Translations under genes and position numbers: made by a program
Source of the DNA: JAPPHA01 sp963662815
GTDB lineage: Bacteria > Pseudomonadota > Alphaproteobacteria > Rhodobacterales > Rhodobacteraceae
Length of the DNA stretch: 64,000 nt
Assembly: GCA_963662815.2 (NCBI GenBank)
Contig: CAXXWA010000043.1
Location: 1-64,000 of the forward strand
Reading direction: 5' to 3'
Notes under the pieces: model-generated
What the model saw: the letters and a program-made list of their open reading frames with translations, nothing else
The model's database searches: none
What the model was told of the DNA's origin: nothing
Part shown: positions 46,861 to 57,091 of the stretch, in pieces
How the letters are laid out: each line of letters starts with the position of its first letter
Position numbering within the stretch: position 1 is the stretch's first letter

Positions 46861-48399
46861 TCAAGAGAAATCCTTGAGATATGCCTCGACCACCGATTTT
46901 ATGGCCTCCTTGAGATCGCCCTGAACCTTGCGGTCGTTCCGGGTGATGTCATCCAGGAGGTCGGCGTGGTTTTTTCGGACATGGGCGAGGAGGCCGGTCT
47001 CGAACCTGCCGACGTCACCGACTTCGATACCGTCAAGATAGCCCTGCGTGCCGGCGAAGATCACGATGACCTGTTCCGCATTCGTCAAGGGAGAGTACTG
47101 GGGCTGTTTGAGAAGCTCTGTGAGGCGCGCGCCGCGGTTGAGAAGCGCCTGTGTCGCGGCGTCGAGATCCGAGCCGAACTGCGCGAACGCCGCCATCTCG
47201 CGGTATTGCGCCAGTTCGAGCTTGATGGATCCCGCGACCGACTTCATGGCGGCGGTCTGCGCGGAGGATCCGACGCGCGAAACAGAAAGACCAGTGTTCA
47301 CGGCGGGCCGGATGCCCTGGTAGAACAGCTCCGTCTCGAGAAATATCTGGCCGTCGGTGATGGAAATGACGTTCGTCGGAATGAACGCGGACACGTCCCC
47401 GCCCTGGGTTTCGATGACGGGAAGCGCGGTCAGCGACCCCGCTCCGAAATCGGAATTGAGCTTCGCCGACCGCTCCAGCAGCCGCGAGTGAAGATAGAAC
47501 ACGTCCCCTGGGTAGGCCTCGCGGCCGGGCGGCCGGCGCAACAGGAGCGACATCTGCCTGTAGGCGACAGCCTGCTTGGAGAGATCGTCATAGATGATCA
47601 GCGCGTGGCGGCCGTTGTCGCGAAAATACTCGGCCATGGCAGTCGCCGAATAGGGCGCGAGGAATTGCATGGGCGCAGGGTCCGACGCCGTTGCGGCGAC
47701 TATGATCGTGTAGTTGATCGCGCCAGTCTCCACGAGCTTCTTGACGAGCTGCGCAACGGTGGAGCGCTTCTGTCCGATCGCGACGTATACGCAATAGAGT
47801 TTCTTGCTTTCGTCGTCTCCGGCCGCGTCGTTGTAGGACTTCTGGTTCAGGATCGTGTCAAGCGCGAGCGCGGTCTTGCCGGTCTGGCGGTCCCCGATGA
47901 TCAGTTCCCTTTGCCCGCGACCGATCGGAATGAGGGAATCGACGGACTTGAGGCCTGTGGCCATGGGCTCGTGCACCGACCTCCGGGGAATGATCCCCGG
48001 CGCCTTCACGTCCGCCTGCGTGCGCTGGTCCGTCTCGACCGCGCCCTTTCCGTCAATCGGCTGCCCGAGGGCGTCGACGACGCGCCCCAGCAGCGCATCA
48101 CCCACGGGCACGTCGACGATCGCGTTCGTCCGCCGGACCGTGTCGCCCTCCTTGATGTCGCGGTCAGTGCCGAAAATCACGACGCCGACATTGTCGACTT
48201 CGAGGTTCAGCGCCATGCCGCGTATACCGCCGGGGAAAGAGACCATTTCGCCGGCCTGGATGTTGTCCAAGCCGTGGACGCGCGCGATGCCGTCGCCGAC
48301 GCTCAGAACGCGCCCGACTTCCGCGACTTCGGCATCCTGGCCGAAGTTCCTGATCTGGTCCTTGAGGATTGCAGAAATCTCTGCTGCTTGGATAGCCAT
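46861..48399 (-). CDS. atpA: ATP synthase F1, alpha subunit
   Basis: 512 residues. Walker A GDRQTGKTALALDTILNQK (about residues 169-187), VLSVGDGIARVHGL, and the C-terminal regulatory PAVNTGLSVSRVGSSAQ. Non-catalytic nucleotide-binding subunit of F1. Its ATG shares a base with the atpH stop (TAATG). Confidence 0.98.
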   Translation of the reverse strand: MAIQAAEISAILKDQIRNFGQDAEVAEVGRVLSVGDGIARVHGLDNIQAGEMVSFPGGIRGMALNLEVDNVGVVIFGTDRDIKEGDTVRRTNAIVDVPVGDALLGRVVDALGQPIDGKGAVETDQRTQADVKAPGIIPRRSVHEPMATGLKSVDSLIPIGRGQRELIIGDRQTGKTALALDTILNQKSYNDAAGDDESKKLYCVYVAIGQKRSTVAQLVKKLVETGAINYTIIVAATASDPAPMQFLAPYSATAMAEYFRDNGRHALIIYDDLSKQAVAYRQMSLLLRRPPGREAYPGDVFYLHSRLLERSAKLNSDFGAGSLTALPVIETQGGDVSAFIPTNVISITDGQIFLETELFYQGIRPAVNTGLSVSRVGSSAQTAAMKSVAGSIKLELAQYREMAAFAQFGSDLDAATQALLNRGARLTELLKQPQYSPLTNAEQVIVIFAGTQGYLDGIEVGDVGRFETGLLAHVRKNHADLLDDITRNDRKVQGDLKEAIKSVVEAYLKDFS

Positions 48400-48959
48400 T
48401 ACCCGACCTCTTTCATTGCATTCTGCAGGTTCAGAAGTTTCGACCTGATCGAACTGTCGATCATCTTCGATCCGACACGAATGACGAGACCGCCTATGAG
48501 GCCCTCGTCGACAACCTGCCTGATTTTCACGTCCTTGCCGAGCGCAGTCGCGAGTTCCCCTGCAAGCCTGTCCAGTTGCTCTTGCGCGAGGCGTGCGGGT
48601 GCCTTCACCTCCGCAGTCACCTCGCCCCGCTCCGCCGCGATCATGCCGCGCACCGCACCGACCAACTGCCGCAGCACGAAGAGACGGCGTTTCTGCGCCA
48701 TCAGAGCGAGCGCCCTCGACACGGTTTCGGAAAGCTCCATCCGCGCGGCAAGTGCGGCCACCGCCGCCTCCTGTTCCGCGCGCGTATAGATTGGCGACGA
48801 GATGAGGAGCCGGAATTGCGGGCTCGCATCCAGCGCAGCGTCCAGCGTGTCGAGGTCTCGCTCGACCTCGGAGAGACTGTTACCTTCCTTCGCGAGTTCA
48901 AAGACGGCGGTTGCGTATCGCGCAGCGATCTCAGAAGACATCGAGGCAGAGTCGGCCAC
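48399..48959 (-). CDS. atpH: ATP synthase, delta subunit
   Basis: 186 residues from a GTG at 48959 with a good ribosome site (GGAAGGG, 6-base spacing). An upstream GTG at 48977 is less likely. Sequence SSEIAARYATAVFELAKEG, then QKRRLFVLRQLVGAVRGM, then VKIRQVVDEGLIGGLVIRVG and KMIDSSIRSKLLNLQNAM is typical of the OSCP/delta stator subunit. First gene of atpHAGDC; the Fo genes (atpIBEF) are elsewhere, as usual in alphaproteobacteria. Confidence 0.94.
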   Translation of the reverse strand: MADSASMSSEIAARYATAVFELAKEGNSLSEVERDLDTLDAALDASPQFRLLISSPIYTRAEQEAAVAALAARMELSETVSRALALMAQKRRLFVLRQLVGAVRGMIAAERGEVTAEVKAPARLAQEQLDRLAGELATALGKDVKIRQVVDEGLIGGLVIRVGSKMIDSSIRSKLLNLQNAMKEVG

Positions 48960-49276
48960 GTTTTCCCTTCCAGTCACTAGCGCCCGTTCGCGCCCTTTGC
49001 GATCTTCGCAAAGAACCGGTTGGCGATGGTGGCAACACGGCGGCCATCGGGCCGCTCAAAATCGGCGATCTGATAACACAAGGTCTTGCCGGCCCGCAAC
49101 ATTACACATCGCGGATTCCGTGATTATCCGGCAGCCCAAAATTGCAGCCATCGGCCAAGCAGGATTGTCACCGTCCGCCGGTCTGGATGCAGCCGCATCC
49201 GCGTACTTTCGAGGCATCGGGAAAAGGTACAACGCCATAATATCTCCTGCCGAAGTGTCCGGCGCGCGCCGCGCCT
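48960..49276. other. Upstream region of the ATP synthase operon
   Basis: 317 bases between atpH and the methyltransferase gene on the same strand. It must contain the atp promoter, but I see no clean -35/-10 pair and no terminator after the methyltransferase gene. Confidence 0.4.
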
Positions 49277-50128
49277 TCACTTGCGCGCGCCGTGTTCCCT
49301 GGCCAGCCGCATCGTGCCGGAGGCATCCGGCCGGTTCGGGAGCCGGCAATCCGACTTCAAACCCGTCCGGCCAGACACCGGACCGGCCGCCGGCTTGCGC
49401 ATCCCGTCAAGGACTTCGAGAGGAGCCCGGACCGCATCGCCGAGGCCGCGGCCGACCGGCGCGTGCTGGCGCTTGGTCGCCTCGACAATGAGAACGCCCG
49501 CAGCAAAAGGTACTGGGAACTGGTGGCTGAATCCCTCCCAGTATCGTGCGGTGCGGATCCAGAACTGCCGATGGCTCGGCGGCATGTAGAGCGCGGAAAT
49601 CCGGCGCTCGAGGCTGAACCTGTGGTTCTGGAGGAGCGTCTCGAGCTGCATGAGACTGTAGGGCCGACCGAATCCGAACGGTGTCGCGTCCAGGCGCGCC
49701 CAGAGTCCGGATCTGTTCGGCACGATGAAGATTGCGCGCCCTCCGGGTCCGAGGGTTCGCCAGACCTCTTCCAGGAGCGCGGCCGGGCTTTCGCAGGTCT
49801 CGAGTCCGTGCAGCACCACAAGCCGGTCCACGAGGCCCGTCGCAACCGGCCAGCTCGTCTCCTCGACAAGGACGGACCGGTTCTCGCCGTCAAGGCGGAG
49901 ACGCGGCCAAGCGACGACGCCCTGCTGGTCCGGCATCAGGCAGAGTACTCTCCGAGACGCGGCGAGGAACGGATTCAGGAGCGGCGATGCAAATCCGAAA
50001 CCGGCGACGGTCTGACCCTTCGTGTTCGGCCATACGCCCGAAACCTGGTCACTGAGCGAGCGCTGTACGATCCGGCCCAGCTCCGTGCCGTAGTAGAACC
50101 TGACGATTTGCCGGACGTCCAAGTGCAT
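49277..50128 (-). CDS. Class I SAM-dependent methyltransferase
   Basis: 283 residues. Starts MHLDVRQIVRFYYGTELGR. The methyltransferase core is diverged: VAGFGFASPLLNPFLA takes the place of the glycine-rich SAM loop, VDRLVVLHGLETCESPAALL is the post-II/III region, and LEEVWRTLGPGGRAIFIVP is motif IV/post-motif. The C-terminus is a basic tail. This family is found divergent from gloB in alphaproteobacteria, as here. Substrate unknown. Confidence 0.85.
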   Translation of the reverse strand: MHLDVRQIVRFYYGTELGRIVQRSLSDQVSGVWPNTKGQTVAGFGFASPLLNPFLAASRRVLCLMPDQQGVVAWPRLRLDGENRSVLVEETSWPVATGLVDRLVVLHGLETCESPAALLEEVWRTLGPGGRAIFIVPNRSGLWARLDATPFGFGRPYSLMQLETLLQNHRFSLERRISALYMPPSHRQFWIRTARYWEGFSHQFPVPFAAGVLIVEATKRQHAPVGRGLGDAVRAPLEVLDGMRKPAAGPVSGRTGLKSDCRLPNRPDASGTMRLAREHGARK

Positions 50129-50204
50129 TGCATCCGCCCGCGAACTCCGACACAGTTTGCCCGAATAGACACGGAAAGACTATCCAAAGGAGCGCCGGAA
50201 TACC

Positions 50205-50972
50205 ATGACCCTCGAAATCGTGGTCGTACCATGCAGAACCGACAACTATGCCTTTCTCTGCCGCGAACCTGAAAGCGGCCGGATCGCGGTGGTCGACGCG
50301 CCCGAGGCGGCGCCGATTCTCGCCGCCGCCGATAGCCGGGGCTGGCGGATTGACCAGATTCTCCTGACCCACCATCACCTGGACCATGTCGAGGGCGTGG
50401 CCGAAATCCGCGCCGCGACGGGCGCGCGCGTCGTCGGCGCCGCTGCGGATGCGCACCGACTTCCGCCGCTTGATCTCGAGGTCGAGGACGGGAGCCATGT
50501 TTCGGTCGGCAACGAGTCCGGCGCCATCGTCGATGCGCCGGGGCACACAGTCGGACACATCGCCTACATTTTCGTGGACGCGCGCGCGGCCTTTACGGGC
50601 GACAGTCTGATGGCGCTGGGCTGCGGAAGGGTTTTCGAGGGCACATTTCCCATGATGCATGAAACCATGTCGAAGTTTCTCGAACTTCCCGAGGACATGC
50701 TCGTCTATTCCGGCCACGAGTATACCGAGGGGAATGCGAGGTTCGCGCTCGCAATAGATCCTGGGAATGCCGACCTTGAACGGCGGGCGGAGGAGATTCG
50801 TGCGTCACGGGTTGCAGGGGAGCCGACGGTGCCGAGCCTTCTCGGCACGGAGTTCAGGACGAATCCGTTTCTCAGGTGCCATGTGCCAGGGTTGAAATCC
50901 GCGCTTGGCATGGAGAGCGCCTCCGACGCCGATGTCTTCGAGGCGATTCGCCGCCGCAAGGACAGGTTCTGA
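50205..50972 (+). CDS. gloB: Hydroxyacylglutathione hydrolase (glyoxalase II)
   Basis: 255 residues. Metallo-beta-lactamase fold with the dinuclear metal motif ILLTHHHLDHVEGVAEI, DAPGHTVGHIAYIF, the bridging Asp in AFTGDSLMALGCGRVFEG, and VYSGHEYTEGNARFAL. The C-terminal glutathione-binding part ends NPFLRC...FEAIRRRKDRF. Hydrolyses S-lactoylglutathione in methylglyoxal detoxification. Confidence 0.95.
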   Translation: MTLEIVVVPCRTDNYAFLCREPESGRIAVVDAPEAAPILAAADSRGWRIDQILLTHHHLDHVEGVAEIRAATGARVVGAAADAHRLPPLDLEVEDGSHVSVGNESGAIVDAPGHTVGHIAYIFVDARAAFTGDSLMALGCGRVFEGTFPMMHETMSKFLELPEDMLVYSGHEYTEGNARFALAIDPGNADLERRAEEIRASRVAGEPTVPSLLGTEFRTNPFLRCHVPGLKSALGMESASDADVFEAIRRRKDRF

Positions 50973-51147
50973 ACATCCTTCCGGGAACCGCAGGCGCGCG
51001 GCCTGCTCCCGGCGGGAGTGCCCCGCCCGCTCCGGCCGTCCGCGGCCGGCGCGGACTCGGTCACCCTGCCGCGGCATTTTCCGGGGCGGGGATCGGACGG
51101 ATTCCGGGCACGGGCGCCACGATACCCGTCGGATTCCCAAAAAAGCA

Positions 51148-51176
51148 CTTGAAGCCCGATTGATTTGAACCAAATC
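51148..51176 (+). promoter_or_regulatory. Possible heat-shock promoter / operator before clpA
   Basis: CTTGAAG (51148-51154) resembles a sigma-32 -35 element, with CCAAATCT downstream as a weak -10. Overlapping it is a perfect palindrome GATTTG-AAC-CAAATC (51162-51176). Located about 70 bases before clpA. Confidence 0.3.
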
Positions 51177-51244
51177 TAGGCGCACGCGCACAGTCACGAC
51201 AGGTTGACGCCGGGAAGTGGCTGTCCAAGGAGCCAGGAGGTGGC

Positions 51245-53569
51245 ATGCCATCCTTCTCGAAGAATCTCGAAGCCGCGATTCACACGGCGATCGCCTATGC
51301 GAACGCGCGCCGGCACGAGTACGCCACCCTGGAGCATCTTCTGCTCGCGCTGATCGACGAAAGGGATGCCGCGCACGTCATGCAGGCGTGCAACGTCGAT
51401 CTCGGAAAGCTGCGCAGCGCCCTGATCAGCTACATCGACAATGAACTGGAAATGCTGGTCACGGAAATCAACGGGATGGAGGCGTCTCCGACAAGGGCCT
51501 TCACGCGAGTGGTCGAGCGGGCAGTCATTCACGTGCAAAGCTCCGGCCGGTCCGAAGTCACCGGCGCAAACCTTCTGGTCGCGATCTTCGCGGAAAGGGA
51601 GAGCCACGCCACGTACTTTCTGCAGATGCAGGACATGACGCGCTATGATGCGGTGAACTTCATCTCGCACGGTGTGGCGAAGAATCCTTCCTTCGGAGAG
51701 GTCCGGTCTATCGCCGGTTCGGAAAACGTCGACGACTTGCAGTCTTCTGAAGACGCCGGAAGCGACAGCCGGGCGAGCGCGCTAGCGAAATACTGCGTCA
51801 ACCTCAACAAGCGCGCCGAGGACGGTGACATCGACCCCCTCATCGGCCGCGAGCACGAGGTCGAACGCTGCGTTCAGGTGCTTTGCCGAAGGCGCAAGAA
51901 CAACCCGATCCTCGTGGGAGACGCCGGAGTCGGCAAAACGGCCATTGCGGAAGGGCTGGCATTCCGGATCGTGACCGGAAAGACGCCGGATGTCTTGCGG
52001 GAAACGAAGATATTTTCGCTCGACATGGGCGCCATTCTTGCGGGAACGCGGTATCGTGGCGATTTCGAACAGCGAGTGAAGGCCGTGGTCGCCGAGCTCG
52101 AGGACCATCCGGACGCAATTCTGTTCATTGACGAGATTCATACGGTGATCGGGGCCGGCGCCACGTCAGGCGGGGCCATGGACGCCTCGAACCTGCTGAA
52201 GCCCGCGCTTCAGGGCGGCAAGCTCCGCTGCATGGGTTCCACGACCTACAAGGAGTTCCGCCAGTTCTTCGACAAGGACCGCGCCCTTTCCCGGCGATTC
52301 CAGAAAATCGATGTCAACGAACCGAGCCAGGAAGACACCGTCAGGATCCTGCGGGGCCTCCGTTCGCGTTTCGAAAAACATCACGGCATTCGCTACACGA
52401 ACGACGCCATCCGGCTCGCCGTCGAGTTGTCGGTTCGCCACATTCACGACAGGCGCCTTCCCGACAAGGCCATCGACGTGATCGACGAAGCCGGTGCGCG
52501 GCAGCACATCGTCGCATCGAGCCGCAGGCGCAAGACCGTCGGCGCACGCGAAATCGAGGATGTCGTCGCGAACATCGCCCGCATACCGCCGAAGAACGTC
52601 TCGAAAAGCGACAGCGAGGTGCTCAAGGATCTCGAAGCCACTCTGCGCCAGACGGTATTCGGGCAGGAAGCGGCGATCGAGGCACTCGGCGCCGCGATCA
52701 AGTTGTCGCGCGCCGGATTGCGCGAACCCGAAAAGCCGGTTGGCCACTATCTCTTCACTGGCCCGACGGGTGTCGGCAAGACCGAGGTTGCGCGCCAGCT
52801 TGCCGACGCGTTGTCGGTGAAGCTCCTGCGCTTCGACATGTCGGAGTACATGGAGAAGCATGCGGTTTCGCGCCTTATCGGCGCACCGCCCGGGTACGTG
52901 GGGTTCGATCAGGGGGGGCTCCTTACCGACGGAGTCGACCAGCACCCTCACTGCGTCCTGCTGCTCGACGAAATCGAGAAGGCTCACCCGGACGTCTACA
53001 ATATCATGCTCCAGGTCATGGACCACGGCAAACTCACCGACCACAACGGGCGCACCGTGGACTTCGGCAACGCGATCATCATCATGACATCCAACGCCGG
53101 CGCGACGGAGCTTGCGAAAATGGCGATGGGGTTCGGACGCGAACGCCGCGACGGGGAGGACACGGCGGCGGTCGAGAGGATGTTCAGTCCCGAATTCCGG
53201 AACCGGCTCGATGCCATTATCAGTTTCAAGCCGCTGTCGCGGGACGTCGTGCGGCGCGTCGTCGAGAAGTTCATCCATCAGCTGGAAGCGCAGGTCATGG
53301 ATCGAAACGTCGGGATCGAACTGACCCCTGCGGCAGTCGACTGGCTGGCGAACAACGGATACGACGACAAGATGGGTGCCCGACCCCTCGCCCGCCTTAT
53401 TCAGGAACGCATCAAGAAACCGCTCGCTGACGAACTTCTCTTCGGCAAACTGGCGAAGGGCGGTACGGTCAGGGTCCGACTCGAGGACGGCGAATTGAAG
53501 CTCGAATTCGATTCACCTGTCAATCGGCGCCTGTCGAAGGAAGAGACCCCGCTCCTGACCGCCGATTGA
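51245..53569 (+). CDS. clpA: ATP-dependent Clp protease ATP-binding subunit ClpA
   Basis: 774 residues with a GGAGGTGGC ribosome site. An N-terminal double Clp repeat domain (residues about 1-145, RHEYATLEHLLLALIDE) is followed by AAA+ module 1 (GDAGVGKTAIAEGLA, about residue 224; LFIDEIHTVIGAG) and module 2 (GPTGVGKTEVARQLA, about residue 507; LLDEIEKAHPDVYNIM). The ClpP-docking loop is MGF within KMAMGFGRER, a variant of the usual IGF/IGL. Unfolds proteins for ClpP. No clpS lies upstream in this window. Confidence 0.95.
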   Translation: MPSFSKNLEAAIHTAIAYANARRHEYATLEHLLLALIDERDAAHVMQACNVDLGKLRSALISYIDNELEMLVTEINGMEASPTRAFTRVVERAVIHVQSSGRSEVTGANLLVAIFAERESHATYFLQMQDMTRYDAVNFISHGVAKNPSFGEVRSIAGSENVDDLQSSEDAGSDSRASALAKYCVNLNKRAEDGDIDPLIGREHEVERCVQVLCRRRKNNPILVGDAGVGKTAIAEGLAFRIVTGKTPDVLRETKIFSLDMGAILAGTRYRGDFEQRVKAVVAELEDHPDAILFIDEIHTVIGAGATSGGAMDASNLLKPALQGGKLRCMGSTTYKEFRQFFDKDRALSRRFQKIDVNEPSQEDTVRILRGLRSRFEKHHGIRYTNDAIRLAVELSVRHIHDRRLPDKAIDVIDEAGARQHIVASSRRRKTVGAREIEDVVANIARIPPKNVSKSDSEVLKDLEATLRQTVFGQEAAIEALGAAIKLSRAGLREPEKPVGHYLFTGPTGVGKTEVARQLADALSVKLLRFDMSEYMEKHAVSRLIGAPPGYVGFDQGGLLTDGVDQHPHCVLLLDEIEKAHPDVYNIMLQVMDHGKLTDHNGRTVDFGNAIIIMTSNAGATELAKMAMGFGRERRDGEDTAAVERMFSPEFRNRLDAIISFKPLSRDVVRRVVEKFIHQLEAQVMDRNVGIELTPAAVDWLANNGYDDKMGARPLARLIQERIKKPLADELLFGKLAKGGTVRVRLEDGELKLEFDSPVNRRLSKEETPLLTAD

Positions 53570-53593
53570 CCTGCGCTTCCCGCGACGCGGGCG

Positions 53594-55761
53594 TCATCTT
53601 TCGGTGAACTTGAGTTCGATCCTGCGGTTCTGCGCGAGCGAGGCGGGATCGTCGCCTTCGGAGATCGGCTGGTGCTCGCCGAAGCCGTTCGCCGCCAGCC
53701 TGCCGGCCGGAATGCCGAGGTCGCTGATCAGGTGCTTCACCACGGCGAGCGCGCGAGCCTGGCTCAGCTCCCAGTTGTCGGAGTAGGCGGACGGCCCGCT
53801 GATCGGCGTCTTGTCGGTGTGCCCGTCGACGCGCAGAACCCAGTCGACCTCCTCCGGGATTTCCGCCGCCACTTCCCGGATGATCCCCGCGACCCGCCTG
53901 ATCTCGTCCTTGCCCTTGTCCCCGAGATCGGCCGAGCCGACGTCGAACAGGATTTCGGACGAGAACAGGAACCGGTCGCCCACGATCCGCACGCCCGCGC
54001 GGCCGGCGAGCACGCTCTCGAGCTTCGCCAGGAACTCGGAGCGGAACCGCCGGAGATCCTGCGCCTCCTCCTCGAGCCGCCTGCGCTCGCGCTCCTCGAG
54101 GTCGGCGCGCCGCTTCTGCTCCGCGGCAACCTGCGCCAGCGCCACGTTCAGGTCCGACCCCAGCGTCGCGATCCGGACTTCCGCGGCCTCCTCGCGCGCG
54201 CGCGCCGCGTCCAGGAGCCCCTGCAGCGCGCCGAGCTGCTCGCGGAGCTCCGTCATCTGCGCGTTGAGAAGCGCGATCTTCGCCTGCTGCTCCTCCGTCA
54301 GCGTCTCGCGTTCCCGGACCTGCCGCCGCGCGACCGACAGGAGCGCGTCGAGCCGCTCCCGCTCGGTCAGGTCCCGGCCGGCGTCCCGGCGCGCGGCGTC
54401 GCGGGCGGCCTCGGCGGCGGCGAGGAGCGCGAGCGTCTCCTCCGCCTTCCGGCGCCGCTCCTCCAGGGCAAGCGCCATGGCGGTCAGCTCGTCCCCGGAC
54501 TCCCGCAGGCGCCGGCGCAGGACCTCGGCGGCCGCGGCTTCCGCGATGCGGGCCCTCTCCGCGTCGGTCAGCCCCCGCGACAGCTCCTCGATCCTCCGGC
54601 GCAGCTCGTCGGACGCAAGCCCCGTCCGCTTCCGCACCTCCGCGAGCTCGCGCTCGGCTTCGCCGCGTTCCTGCCGCGCCGCATCCAGTTCGGCCGAGAG
54701 CCGGCCCACGAGGGCGAGGCTGCTCTGGAGCTCCGCCTCGAGCTGCACGATGCGCCTGATCGCGCTTTCCAGCGCGGACTCCCTCTCTGCAAGAACGGAA
54801 CGAATTTCTGCGAGGGAGGCTTCCCGGTCAGCGAGCGCAGTGCGAACGTCCGCAAGCGCAGTCTCCCGGGCGGCAAGCGCGGCATCGCCCTCGGACACGC
54901 GGGATTCGAGGCCGGCAATGGCGCTGTCCTTCGCGTCCAGCTCCTCCCGCGCGCCGGCGAGCGCGGCATTGCCCTCGGACAGCGCTGTGCGAACATCCGC
55001 AAGCACAGTCTCCCGGGCGGCAAGCGCCGACCGGCGATTGTGCTGCCCTTCGCGTCCAGCTCCTCCCGCGCGCCGGCAAGCAGGGCGAGCGCGTCCGCGA
55101 GGGAGGCTTCGCGGGCGGCAAGCGCTGTGCGAACATCCGCAAGCACAGTCTCCCGGGCGGCAAGCGCCGACTGCGCGCCGGCGAGCATCGTACGTGCATC
55201 TCCGAGTGCACCGTCGGTTTCGACGTGTTCCCGTCTTGCAGTCTCAAGCTCAATTGAAAGCTGGTCGGCGATGGCGAGGCTGCTTTGAAGCTTTGCTTCG
55301 AGTCGTACGATTCGTAAAATCGCATTTTCCGGACTAACCCTGCCCGAAAACTTGTTTGCGATGCGATCAAGACCCTCTAATGCCTCGGGGTTTCCTGGAT
55401 CTAGTGCAAGCGCTTCCAGATAGCAGGCGTATGCCGTGCCCCCAACCCCGGTCAACAAGCGATTTGCAGCAAGGTGGCCTTCACATGTTGCCAGCAGATC
55501 GTGAATTCCACCCTTGTTCTGGTCCGGTTGAAAGACTTCACTCAAATTCTTGAGACACGCCTCTGCCGCCCCGACATACGAACTGTCGGGATGCTTCAAA
55601 ATGAAGAGCTCAATATCAAAGCGATCCGCGCAATCACTGACGCGTCCCCAAGCCGAATTGGTGTCCAATTGCGCCATTGCCGCAGATCCTGGAAGCAAGA
55701 TTGCAATTAGAGCGAAAACTACGGGAAAAAGATGGTACCGATCAAAGGTCAAATTGTTCAT
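53594..55761 (-). pseudogene. Coiled-coil OmpA-domain envelope protein (frameshifted)
   Basis: The start at 55761 gives a signal peptide (FPVVFALIAILLPGSAAMA) and a Cys-containing N-terminal region (CADRFDIELFILKHPDSSYV). A long Ala/Arg/Glu/Leu coiled coil follows with tandem repeats (AARETVLADVRTALAAREAS). At about 55033 the frame shifts by one base. The other frame continues the same repeats, another long coiled coil, and ends in an OmpA/MotB peptidoglycan-binding domain (FSSEILFDVGSADLGDKG, VDGHTDKTPISGPSAYSDNW, ANGFGEHQPISEGDDP, NRRIELKF). The joined product would be about 720 residues, periplasmic, spanning toward peptidoglycan. The shift lies in a repeat, so it may be a replication slip or an assembly error. 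Confidence 0.8.
54840..55200 (-). repeat. Tandem coding repeats in the coiled-coil region
   Basis: A conserved block (GTGCGAACATCCGCAAGCAC and following bases on the plus strand) recurs at 54840, 54987 and 55127. The spacings are 147 and 140 bases, about one 47-49 residue unit each. The 140-base unit is one base short of a whole number of codons and contains the frameshift. Confidence 0.75.
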
Positions 55762-56385
55762 AGCGGAACTCTGCGATTGCCTGTTATCGGCTTGGCGGAA
55801 CTGGAAATTGTCTCGCAAGTCATTGCGAGAATGGAAGTTGCGTCCCGTCGTGTGTTGACGGAAAGATCTCTGGCTGTCGCTAGTCTCCCAGTCTGGACAC
55901 TCGTAGCAATTCCTAACGAATTCTATTTCAATACGCTAGGCAACAAACAAAATTGCGCAAGGGAACTGACTACTCTGGCACCACACATACTCTTTTTAGT
56001 AACATGAATTTGGTGAGATGGAAGCACTAGAGCCAATGAATCGACTTGTTGAGCAGACGTGTTTGTTGCCGAACCACACCCTCGGATCGCAATTGAAATG
56101 AGCATTGCTGCGCAACACCCGCACGGACTGGGGCATGAGCTTTGATCCTTGCAGCCCTTGCCTCGGGTTTTGCCTATAAATCGACGGTATGTTCATGGGT
56201 GCGAACTGAGGCGAGCCACAACCGTATCACTGTCAGGCGCTCCAATCCCTTCCAATTGAACCGGTCTCGCCGAAACCACCGTCGTAACGCTCTAATCCAC
56301 AAGCGTCGCCGTCGACGGCAGAAAAAGCGCAAATGTCGGGATGAACCTACAAAGGTGGAGCTGTTTCGTCAGTTTTGATGGACTT
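55762..56385. other. AT-rich intergenic region, no gene recognised
   Basis: About 620 bases before the IS630 left end, visibly lower in GC between 55,850 and 56,130 than the rest of the window. No open frame of note and no tRNA-like structure. It must include the promoter of the OmpA-like gene, whose -35/-10 I cannot fix. Confidence 0.45.
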
Positions 56386-56935
56386 ATACCAAAACCGGAA
56401 AATAATCCACACACCCGGCGAGGTTTGCCGGACGGGTTGAGCCGTCGGTGTGCTGGCCAGTCTTGCCCAGCTTCGCCTGCCGAGCGAAGAGATCCGATCC
56501 GGCGTGTTTGCGAATGTCTCCCAGACCGTGCCGACCTTGTCCTTGACATCCGCAGCCGTGGCGAAGACCTGGTTCGCGAAATTGCCCTGCTTCAGGAACT
56601 GGAACACGGTCTCGACAGGGTCCGGTTCCAGACTGTACGGCGGCAAACGCAGCAGCGACACGTTGTCCGGGATCTCCAGGCTCTTCGAACGGTGCCGGCG
56701 GGCGCCGTCGAGAACCGCCCGCGCGTGGCGGCCCCGAGGCACGGCATTGCCGATGTCGGCGAGATGGCGGTTCATCTCGTCGGTGTTCGCCCGGTCGCAG
56801 ACATGGCCGGCCGAGGTGCCGCTTTCCGGGCAGATCGCGCTGAACAGGCAGCGGCATCCGCAGCGATGGTCCCTGGGCACCCGGGGACGGCTTCCCCGGC
56901 GCGCCCATGCCCGGGCCGGCATGCCCTTCCGGCCC

Positions 56936-57023
56936 TAATGCCAAGCATGTTGAAATGCCAAGCCGGATGCTTCAGACGCTTTGCAGCGAGGGGCTGATGC
57001 TTGTTTGGACTTGGCATCATGTC
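56936..57023 (+). repeat. Left 88-bp terminal inverted repeat
   Basis: Begins TAATGCCAAGCATGTTG and ends CTTGGCATCATGTC. ATGCCAAG occurs twice directly and once inverted within the arm. Seven mismatches to the right arm. Confidence 0.88.
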
Positions 57024-57091
57024 CGGCGGAGGTTTCCTGCACTGTCGTTCTCTCATTCATTCAGGGGGAGAACAAACAATGCCTGCAAGGA

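Noticed and set aside
46828..48789. 653-codon plus-strand frame opposite atpA/atpH
   Set aside because: Antisense of highly conserved ATP synthase genes; composition typical of a shadow frame.
53672..55337. Two plus-strand frames of over 500 codons opposite the coiled-coil gene
   Set aside because: Low-complexity Arg/Ala/Ser-rich readings of the repeat region; the minus strand has the OmpA domain.
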